This document shows positions 1-5,389 of a stretch of 5,389 nucleotides of DNA, piece after piece. The notes under the pieces are model-generated. The model did no database searches. It saw only the letters and a list, made by a program, of their open reading frames with translations, and was not told the origin of the DNA. Position 1 is the first letter of the stretch. The number at the start of each line of letters is the position of its first letter. The position numbers were made by a program, and so were the translations under genes. Source of the stretch: Rhodospirillales bacterium (lineage in GTDB: Bacteria; Pseudomonadota; Alphaproteobacteria; Acetobacterales; Acetobacteraceae); the NCBI GenBank assembly GCA_025352915.1, contig JANXSA010000111.1:1-5389 (forward strand), written 5' to 3'.

Positions 1-1598
1 CGTTGGCCGGCGGCGCGCTGACCCAGGGCGCGCATTCGCTGTTGCTGACCGCCACCGACAAGAGCGGCATCGTCACCACGCGCGCGATCGGCTTCACCTA
101 CGACGCGACGGCCCCGCGCGTGCCCACCACCATCCTGTCGCTGGTCGACAACAACGCGCCGACCACGGTTGGTGTGGACGCCGAGGCGGCGCCGGGCCTG
201 ACCGTGACCCAGCGCAATGCGCTGACGCTGACCGTCGATCCCGGCAGCGTGATCGGCGAGGACGGGCAACCTTTGACCAACGCTCAGGGTGGCATCAGTA
301 CCGTTCCGCCGAACCTGGTCCGCGACATGCTGCCGGCCGGCGTGCTGCAGCACACCTTCGACATCACCATCCAGGCACCTGGGGCGGCGACCTTCACCAC
401 CTCCGCCCGCATCAGCTTCCCCAACGTGTTCAACGCAACGCCCGGTAGCAAGCTCTACGTGGAGAGCTTCGACCACACCACCGGCATGCTGGTGATCAAC
501 GGCACCGCCACGGTATCCGAGGACGGGCTGAGCGTGATGTCGGACGCAGGCAGCGGCGTGCGCGCGCCGGGCTACCGCGCCAACGGCACCGCCGATATCG
601 GCGTGCCGCTTTCGGATGCCAGCTTCGGCCCCATCACCGTGCAAACCAACGGCGGCACCAGCGCGCCCTACACCCGCGTGCTGACCAGCATCACCGCCAC
701 CGCCACCACCCCCGCCAACGCCGCCCATGCCTCGGCCAATCCCGGCCAGGAAGTGACACTGGCCGGCACCGGCCTCACCGACCAGACCCAGCTCCTGTTC
801 CGCTGGCGCGAAAGCGGCAGCGGCGCCCTGCGCATGTCGGTCCTGACCCCCAAGCCCGGCAGCATCGCCGCCGACGGCACCTCCGCCATCCTCGTGGTGC
901 CCACCAACGCCAACGGCGCCTTCACCCGGCAACTCTTCGGCGCATCCACCCAGCCGCTGCTCCAGGTCGTGCCCGTCATCACCGGCTACGACGTCAGCGG
1001 CGGCACCCTGACCCTCACCGGCGCCGGCTTCCTCGAAGCCGCCTCCACCTACAACCTCGCCGGCACCATCATCACCGACACCAGCACCGCCTCGCCCGAC
1101 GTCTACTATGACGACAACACCCGCGTGAACATCGACGAACCCGCCCACGGCCTCGGTCCGCTGACCGTCACCACCGCCGGCGGCACCTCCGCCCCCTTCG
1201 CCCTGAACGAGATGACCCTGCCCTACGGCACCCTGCGCGACGTCGCCCTCGACCCCGCCACCGGCGCGCTCTGGATGTCCGGCGACAGCCCGCTCACCGG
1301 CCGCATCCGCCGCATCGACCCGGCCATCAGCCTGGAACTGCAATTCTTCGACCTGACCAACACCGATTTCGGCTCCACCGCATTCTACGCCGGCGGCCTG
1401 CAAGTCACCACCGAAGCCTTCACCCTCAACGCCACCACCGTCCCCGCCGGCAGCCTGCTGGTCTTCAACGGCTACGCCTCCGCCGACTTTGTCACCGCCG
1501 TCAACCAGGCCACCGGCGCCGTCATCGCCGGCCTCAACCTCGGCGTGAACTACGACCTGACCTCGGGCATCTGGTCGGAGCCCAGCCTACCCTGCTAG
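1..1598 (+). CDS. Large modular surface/adhesin-like protein, C-terminal part (5' end outside window)
   Basis: The frame is open from the left edge and ends at TAG 1596-1598, giving 531 visible codons counted from base 3; the true start lies upstream. Residues 1-30 look like the end of a bacterial Ig-like domain (LTQGAHSLLLTATDKSG). Residues about 70-195 form a module I recognise from very large secreted bacterial proteins, with ISTVPP at 98-103 and FDHTTG at 156-161. Two IPT/TIG-like beta units follow; the similar strings ITVQTNGGTSAP and LTVTTAGGTSAP close them at about 211-222 and 387-398. From about 410, DVALDPATGALWMSG resembles the first strand of an NHL-type propeller. There is no transmembrane anchor or sorting signal in the visible part. 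The protein probably acts outside the cell in adhesion or as surface scaffold, which is inference. Its end is abrupt: a propeller would need more repeats. It overlaps the opposing ABC gene by 12 bases. Confidence 0.8.
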   Translation, partial: LAGGALTQGAHSLLLTATDKSGIVTTRAIGFTYDATAPRVPTTILSLVDNNAPTTVGVDAEAAPGLTVTQRNALTLTVDPGSVIGEDGQPLTNAQGGISTVPPNLVRDMLPAGVLQHTFDITIQAPGAATFTTSARISFPNVFNATPGSKLYVESFDHTTGMLVINGTATVSEDGLSVMSDAGSGVRAPGYRANGTADIGVPLSDASFGPITVQTNGGTSAPYTRVLTSITATATTPANAAHASANPGQEVTLAGTGLTDQTQLLFRWRESGSGALRMSVLTPKPGSIAADGTSAILVVPTNANGAFTRQLFGASTQPLLQVVPVITGYDVSGGTLTLTGAGFLEAASTYNLAGTIITDTSTASPDVYYDDNTRVNIDEPAHGLGPLTVTTAGGTSAPFALNEMTLPYGTLRDVALDPATGALWMSGDSPLTGRIRRIDPAISLELQFFDLTNTDFGSTAFYAGGLQVTTEAFTLNATTVPAGSLLVFNGYASADFVTAVNQATGAVIAGLNLGVNYDLTSGIWSEPSLPC

Positions 1599-3344
1599 CG
1601 CCTGCGTCCGCACCAGCCGCGCATAAGCCCCCTCGGCCGCCAGCAACGCGCTATGCGTCCCCTGCTCCACCACCCGCCCATCCGCCAGCACCACCACCAA
1701 ATCCGCATCCCTAACCGTCGACAACCGGTGCGCCACGATAATCGTCGTCCGCCCCGCCCGAAGCCGCCCCAAAGCCGCCTGCACCAGCGCCTCGCTCTCC
1801 GCATCCAGCGCACTCGTCGCCTCATCGAGCAACAACACCCTGGGATCCCGCAACAACGCCCGCGCGATACAAACCCGCTGCCGCTGCCCCCCCGAAAGCC
1901 GCTGCCCCCCCGGCCCCACCCGCGTCGCATACCCCTCAGGCAACGCCGCAATAAACCCATCCGCCGCCGCCGCCACCGCCGCCGCCCTTACCTCCGCCGC
2001 CGTCGCCCCCGGCCGCCCCATCCGGATATTCGCCTCGACGCTATCGTCGAACAGCAGCGTCTCCTGCCCCACATACGCAATCGCATCCCGCAAGCTCGCC
2101 AGCGTCACCTCGCGAATATCCGCCCCATCCAGCAAACTCCGCCCAGAACTCGGATCATGCAGCCGCGGGATCAACGCCAACGCCGTCGACTTCCCCGCCC
2201 CCGACGGCCCCACCAACGCCACCGTCAACCCCGGCTCCGCCACAAACGACAAATCCCGCAACCCCATCCGCCCATCCGGATACCCAAACGCCACCCCCTC
2301 AAACGCCAACCGCCCCCGCCCCGCCGGCAACCCCCCCGCCCCCGCCCGCTCCACAATCCCCGCCGGCTCATCAATCACCGAAAACACCCGCCCCAACCCC
2401 GCCAACCCCTCCTGCACCGCCGCATGCAACGACCCCAACGCCCGCAACGGCCGCGACGCAATCAACAACGCCGTCAAAAACCCGGTGAAATGCGCCAGCG
2501 ACCCATCCCCCTGCGCCGCCCGCCACCCCACAAACCCAATCACCGCCGCCACCGCCACCCCCCCAATCACCTCCAGCAGCGGATCAATCCGCGCCCGGCT
2601 CCGCGCCATCCGCAACAACGCCCGGTAAAGCTCCCCAAACGCCCCCTCCGCCCGCGCCCCCTCGCTCGCCTCCAGCCGATACGCCCTAACCGTCCGCGCC
2701 TGCGCAAAACTCTCGTTCAACAGCGAAGCCGTCACCCCGATCTGCTCCTGCATCCCCCCCGACTGCCGCCTGATCCGCCGCCCGATCTTCTCAATCGGAA
2801 TCCCCGCAATCGGATACAAAACCGCCGCAATCAAACTCAACTTCCAATCCAGCCACAGCATCGTCCCCACCAGCCCCACCACCGTCAGCGCATCCGCCAC
2901 CCCATTCACCGCCCGCGTCAAAGACTCCCGAATAATCGTCGCATCCGTCGTAAACCGAGCCGCCCAAGCCGCCGGCGCCTCCCGCTCCAACCGCGCCAAA
3001 TCCCCCCCGGTCAGCCGCGCAAACATCCGCCCCTGCAACCCGCGGATCACCAACAGCACCAGCTTCTGCACCGCCACATTCTGAAAATACTGCGCCAACG
3101 CCTTGATCGTGGTCACCACCACCACAATCCCCGGCAACTGATACAAAATCCGCTGGTCCCGCCGCTCGAACATGCCAAAAGCATGATCGATCACCACCGG
3201 ATACAGCGCCTGCGTCCCCGCCATCACCACCGTCAACACCAGGATCGCCCCCAGCAACCCCCGATGCCCCCGAACATCCCCCCGCCACAGCCGCCAAACC
3301 AGCGCCCGCGTCGTCTCCGCCGAAATCACCAAACGATCTGCCAT
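1587..3344 (-). CDS. MsbA-like ABC exporter half-transporter (fused membrane and ATPase domains)
   Basis: This complete gene of 585 residues has its start ATG at 3344-3342 and stop TAG at 1589-1587. A TTG at 3392 would add 16 residues of low-complexity sequence; I prefer the ATG (MADRLV...), which has a weak GGCGGGG upstream. The N-terminal half has six hydrophobic segments at about residues 29-54, 68-92, 147-167, 168-188, 255-276 and 282-303, the usual exporter pattern. The ATPase half is intact: Walker A GPSGAGKST 379-387, Q-loop Gln427, signature LSGGQ 483-487, Walker B VLLLDE 503-508 with catalytic Glu508, D-loop SALD 511-514 and switch His539. Such proteins dimerise in the inner membrane and export lipids (MsbA: lipid A core), peptides or drugs. 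The substrate cannot be read from the sequence and no lipid A gene is adjacent, so I give no symbol. Codons are G- and T-ending, opposite to the neighbouring + strand genes. Confidence 0.95.
   Translation of the reverse strand: MADRLVISAETTRALVWRLWRGDVRGHRGLLGAILVLTVVMAGTQALYPVVIDHAFGMFERRDQRILYQLPGIVVVVTTIKALAQYFQNVAVQKLVLLVIRGLQGRMFARLTGGDLARLEREAPAAWAARFTTDATIIRESLTRAVNGVADALTVVGLVGTMLWLDWKLSLIAAVLYPIAGIPIEKIGRRIRRQSGGMQEQIGVTASLLNESFAQARTVRAYRLEASEGARAEGAFGELYRALLRMARSRARIDPLLEVIGGVAVAAVIGFVGWRAAQGDGSLAHFTGFLTALLIASRPLRALGSLHAAVQEGLAGLGRVFSVIDEPAGIVERAGAGGLPAGRGRLAFEGVAFGYPDGRMGLRDLSFVAEPGLTVALVGPSGAGKSTALALIPRLHDPSSGRSLLDGADIREVTLASLRDAIAYVGQETLLFDDSVEANIRMGRPGATAAEVRAAAVAAAADGFIAALPEGYATRVGPGGQRLSGGQRQRVCIARALLRDPRVLLLDEATSALDAESEALVQAALGRLRAGRTTIIVAHRLSTVRDADLVVVLADGRVVEQGTHSALLAAEGAYARLVRTQALAG
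1961..1986. repeat. CCG-type trinucleotide run inside the ABC gene
   Basis: A nearly pure CCG/GCC triplet run, broken by a single CCA, lies within the ABC transporter gene. On the coding (-) strand it encodes part of an alanine-rich stretch (AAAVAAAADGF) between the Q-loop and the LSGGQ signature. In this family that stretch is a helix before the conserved 'ALPEGY' segment. A triplet run can change length without shifting the frame. It is probably just a by-product of alanine codons in GC-rich DNA. Confidence 0.6.
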
Positions 3345-3400
3345 GCCCCGCCGTGTAGCAGCCGCACCCACCACCGCGCCAATCCCAGGCAAGCAAGCGT

Positions 3401-3424
3401 GTTCTTTCTTTGAAAAGAAAGAAC
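3401..3424. repeat. Perfect 11-bp inverted repeat in divergent intergenic gap
   Basis: The arms GTTCTTTCTTT (3401-3411) and AAAGAAAGAAC (3414-3424) are exact reverse complements separated by GA. They lie in a locally AT-rich patch between the divergent ABC and MmeI-like genes, 57 bases upstream of the ABC start. A related CCAAAGAAAC follows directly. No U-run follows the stem on either strand, so it is not a standard intrinsic terminator, and both neighbours point away from it. It could be an operator-like palindrome or a copy of a dispersed intergenic repeat; similar TTCTTT...AAAGAA palindromes are, from memory, common in alphaproteobacterial gaps. Copy number cannot be judged from this window. 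Confidence 0.75.
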
Positions 3425-3455
3425 CAAAGAAACTTCATCCGTCTATTTTACTTCT

Positions 3456-3491
3456 CTCCCCTCGCGCTTGGGCGAGGAGCCGGAGGGGGGG
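3456..3491. repeat. REP-like GC-rich hairpin
   Basis: CCTCGC (3460-3465) and GCGAGG (3472-3477) form a perfect 6-bp stem around the loop GCTTGG. It is flanked by a pyrimidine run (CTCTCCC, to 3460) and, after AGCCGG, a seven-G run (3485-3491) that can extend the pairing imperfectly. This layout matches small REP-type palindromes found between genes in GC-rich proteobacteria. Together with the neighbouring inverted repeat it fills most of the 200-base gap. I could not pick out a convincing -35/-10 promoter in either direction. Confidence 0.5.
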
Positions 3492-3544
3492 CTGCCTCAC
3501 CACTTACCCTTGCGAAACCACATCATCCCCGCCACCCTCCCATC

Positions 3545-5389
3545 ATGGCCTCCGCCCCCGACCCGTCAGCCCCCGACCCAATCGAAACCTTCATCGCCCG
3601 CTGGCAAGGCCGCGAAGGCGGCCAGGAACGCGCCAACCTCTCCCTCTTCATCAACGATTTCTGCAAAGCCCTCGCCCTCCAGCCCCCAGACCCCGCCGCC
3701 GCCACCATCGAACACAACGATTTCGTCTACGAACGCCGCGTCGACGAACCCCAACCCGTCGGCCCCCCAACCGCCCGCCGCATCGACCTCTACAAACGCG
3801 CCGCCTTCATCCTCGAAGCCAAACAATCCCGCCAGCCCGGTGGCCGCAAAGCCCTCCCCGAACAACTCGCCATCCCAACCATCGCCGAACCCACCCGCCG
3901 CGGCACCCGCGCCACCGCCGCCCGCGCCTGGGACGTCCTGATGTTCAACGCCCGCAAACAGGCCCAGGACTACGCCCGCCACCTCGCCGCCAAATCCCCG
4001 CTCGCCCTCGTCATGGCCATCCCCGACCATCCCTGGACCAAACTGTCCCCCGACGCCGCCGCCGTCCGCATCGCCATGACGGTCGCGGCCAGCGGGGGGG
4101 GGGGGCGGAACGATGGTTTACTGCAACTAATAACCGAAGAGTCCGGCCTCGACACCGACACGCCGCATATCGCCTTCACCTCGCAAACCGGCACCATCAA
4201 TGCCGATCTAACGAGTGGTGTCGATATTGTCAGTACACAGGCTCTGCGGGCAAATGACGGCCTGTGTTCGCGCGGGATGGTCCTCCACGGCGCGGGATTT
4301 ATTGTTACACCGCCACAAGCTGCATACCTCGGTCTTGGCCGACGCCCAGGGCTTGATCGTCATATACGCGAGTACCGGAACGGTCGCGATCTCAATGCTC
4401 ATTCGCGAAATGTTATGGTTATAGATTTATTCGGCTTAACCGCCGACGATGTGCGGTCTAGATTTGCTGAGTTATATCAACATCTTATTTTAGAAGTGAA
4501 AGAAAAAAAAGACAAGTATGGAAATGTGATCGGACGCGATTCGAATCAAAGGGAATATCGTCGGGAGAACTGGTGGCTATTTGGCGAAAACGTTCCAGAA
4601 CTACGCCGGGCGCTGACAAATATAGATCGATACGTCGTAACGACCGAGACATCAAAGCATCGGATATTCCAATTTGTAACTCAAAAAATACTGCCAGATA
4701 ACAAACTTCTGGCCATTGCACTTGATGACGCTTACGCGCTGGGCATTCTCTCCAGTCGGACGCACGTTCAATGGTCAATCAAAGCTGGGGGCTGGCTCGG
4801 CGTCGGCAATGACCCCGTCTACGTAAAAACCCGCTGCTTCGATCCCTTCCCCTTCCCCGCCGCCGACGACCTGCAAAAAGGCCGCATCCGCCGCATCGCC
4901 GAGGACCTCGACGCCCAGCGCAAGCGCGTCCTCGCCGACCACCCGCATTTGACCCTCACCGGCCTCTACAACGTCCTGGGAAAGCTGCGCGCCGGCACGG
5001 CCCCCGCCGACCTCGCCGCGCCCGACCGCCGCATCTTCGATGACGGCCTCGTCCTCATCCTCCACGACCTGCACGAGCGTCTCGATGCCGCCGTCGCCGC
5101 CGCCTATGGCTGGCCTGTCGATCTCCCCGAACCCGAACTCCTCACCCGCCTCGTCGCCCTCAACCACGCCCGCGCCGTCGAGGAAGCCGCCGGCACCATC
5201 CGCTGGCTCCGCCCCGAATACCAAATCCCCCGCTTCGGCACATCAGCCGAAAAACTCGACCTCCGCGGCGGCCAAACCACCACAACCGCCGCCGCCCCAA
5301 CCGCCATCCCCGCCTTCCCCGCCGACGACGTCGCCCAGGCCGCCGCCATCCTCTCCGCCCTCTTCGCAGCCCTTGCCCCCCTCACCCCC
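3545..5389 (+). CDS. MmeI-like Type IIL/IIG restriction enzyme lacking its methyltransferase core (3' end outside window)
   Basis: The frame runs 615 codons from ATG 3545 to the right edge without a stop; a translation check codon by codon found none. Residues 1-145 match the MmeI-family N-terminal nuclease: FIARW near 16-20, FINDFC 35-40, then D81, E91 and K93 in RIDLYKRAAFILEAKQ, the D-x9-E-x-K spacing I recall for MmeI. From about residue 146 the sequence jumps to the part that normally follows the methyltransferase core (IPDHPW 159-164, AVRIAMTV 173-180). The recognition domain follows, with YRNGRDL 277-283, YRENWW 338-344, LSSRTHVQW 403-411, GVGNDP 419-424 and CFDPFPFP 431-438. The C-terminal region has TGLYNVLGKLR, AYGWP and IRWLRPEYQ. 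SAM motif I and NPPF/Y are absent. Full-length relatives have about 900 residues or more. No Shine-Dalgarno is evident; the ATG is chosen from family N-termini. Methylation is unlikely, and cleavage, which needs SAM in MmeI, is doubtful. Confidence 0.85.
   Translation, partial: MASAPDPSAPDPIETFIARWQGREGGQERANLSLFINDFCKALALQPPDPAAATIEHNDFVYERRVDEPQPVGPPTARRIDLYKRAAFILEAKQSRQPGGRKALPEQLAIPTIAEPTRRGTRATAARAWDVLMFNARKQAQDYARHLAAKSPLALVMAIPDHPWTKLSPDAAAVRIAMTVAASGGGGRNDGLLQLITEESGLDTDTPHIAFTSQTGTINADLTSGVDIVSTQALRANDGLCSRGMVLHGAGFIVTPPQAAYLGLGRRPGLDRHIREYRNGRDLNAHSRNVMVIDLFGLTADDVRSRFAELYQHLILEVKEKKDKYGNVIGRDSNQREYRRENWWLFGENVPELRRALTNIDRYVVTTETSKHRIFQFVTQKILPDNKLLAIALDDAYALGILSSRTHVQWSIKAGGWLGVGNDPVYVKTRCFDPFPFPAADDLQKGRIRRIAEDLDAQRKRVLADHPHLTLTGLYNVLGKLRAGTAPADLAAPDRRIFDDGLVLILHDLHERLDAAVAAAYGWPVDLPEPELLTRLVALNHARAVEEAAGTIRWLRPEYQIPRFGTSAEKLDLRGGQTTTTAAAPTAIPAFPADDVAQAAAILSALFAALAPLTP
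3971..4000 (+). other. Apparent in-frame deletion junction in the MmeI-like gene
   Basis: Up to about residue 144 (NARKQAQDYA) the protein follows the nuclease domain. From about 146-152 (HLAAKSPL) onward it reads like the segment just after the methyltranscase NPPF motif, where relatives have '...ERHLAAKxPLSLVFAIPDHPW'. The switch therefore falls within these 30 bases. Short similarity between the two parental sites (an Arg-containing helix encoded by gcccgc) could have guided the recombination. The size of the missing part, roughly 400-500 residues, is my estimate from memory of the family's architecture. Confidence 0.65.
4094..4105 (+). repeat. Run of 12 G within the coding frame
   Basis: Twelve consecutive G bases encode Gly184-Gly187 of the MmeI-like protein, in a loop between AVRIAMTVAAS and the recognition domain. 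With exactly 12 G the upstream and downstream frames join. A change of one or two bases would shift the frame and remove the recognition domain. G tracts of this kind act as on/off switches in some phase-variable Type IIG/III systems in other bacteria. It could also be a sequencing or assembly length error. Confidence 0.9.
4106..4800 (+). other. Lower-GC island covering the target-recognition domain
   Basis: By hand count, bases 4201-4800 are 295/600 G+C (49%), while single 60-base lines on either side give about 62-80%. Codons such as tta, ata, aga, agt, aat and gtt, rare elsewhere in the window, cluster here. The C-over-G excess of the + strand also disappears (14 G and 10 C in 4441-4500). 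The island covers about residues 188-419, the part that sets DNA specificity in this family. The protein stays recognisably MmeI-like across both edges, so this looks like a domain-sized replacement, not an inserted gene. Confidence 0.7.

Noticed and set aside
1653..3413. Long open frame on the + strand opposite the ABC transporter (586 codons)
   Set aside because: Its translation is dominated by Arg, Pro, Gln and His with no domain pattern. It exists because G-ending codons on the - strand leave few stops on the other strand. The ABC gene is clearly the real one.
3401..3424. Intrinsic terminator
   Set aside because: There is no T-run after the stem on either strand, the stem is A/T-rich, and both adjacent genes are transcribed away from it.
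2791..3438. Gly/Ala/Asp-rich - strand frame over the start of the ABC gene
   Set aside because: It is a shifted-frame shadow of the transporter's membrane domain.
3410..3449. Possible promoter TTGAAA (3410-3415) with TATTTT (3444-3449)
   Set aside because: The spacing of 28 bases is far from the 16-18 expected, and the first box lies inside the palindrome, so I do not call a promoter.
3468..3941. Pro/Ser/Ala-rich + strand frame, and the Gly-rich - strand frame 3566-4030
   Set aside because: Both lie within the nuclease domain in other frames and show only composition-driven low complexity.
3343..4257. Open + strand frame running from the ABC start region into the MmeI-like gene
   Set aside because: It is Arg/Pro/His-rich, low complexity and out of frame with the recognisable nuclease sequence; it is a shadow of the gene starting at 3545.
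4215..4424. Small frames on both strands over the low-GC island (4208-4424, and 4485-4778 on the - strand)
   Set aside because: The MmeI-like frame is continuous here with many conserved family motifs; the small frames have no recognisable domain or ribosome-binding site.

Overview
The window is GC-rich, roughly 65-75% G+C outside one island. It looks like accessory sequence from a proteobacterium, most likely an alphaproteobacterium. I infer this from the strong GC3 bias and the style of the MsbA-like transporter; the genus cannot be set from the sequence. It holds three large coding regions and one 200-base divergent intergenic gap. No tRNA, rRNA, CRISPR array or transposase was seen.

Layout. 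(1) Bases 1-1598, + strand: the C-terminal part of a large, probably secreted, repeat-built surface protein. It has Ig-like modules, an 'ISTVPP...FDHTTG' module, two IPT/TIG-like units ending in GGTSAP, and one NHL/propeller-like strand set at the end. (2) Bases 1587-3344, - strand: a complete MsbA-type ABC exporter half-transporter with all nucleotide-binding motifs intact. It meets gene 1 tail to tail with a 12-base overlap. (3) Bases 3345-3544: a gap with an 11-bp perfect inverted repeat and a REP-like GC-rich hairpin. (4) Bases 3545-5389, + strand: a 615-codon frame, open to the right edge, encoding an MmeI-like (Type IIL/IIG) restriction-modification protein.

The MmeI-like gene is the most interesting part. 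It keeps the N-terminal PD-(D/E)xK-type nuclease (D81-x9-E91-x-K93). It also keeps the segment that normally follows the methyltransferase core, the target-recognition domain and the C-terminal region. The helical spacer and the catalytic methyltransferase core (SAM motif I and the NPPF/Y motif) are absent, and the reading frame is kept across the gap. A run of 12 G sits just after the junction inside the coding frame. The following recognition domain is an island of about 49% G+C between flanks of about 62-80%.

Outside that island, from about 650 onward, the + strand is strongly C-rich and G-poor whichever strand is coding. This points to replication-strand skew. The genes show no evident shared pathway: the first two are envelope-related and the third is a defence-type gene.
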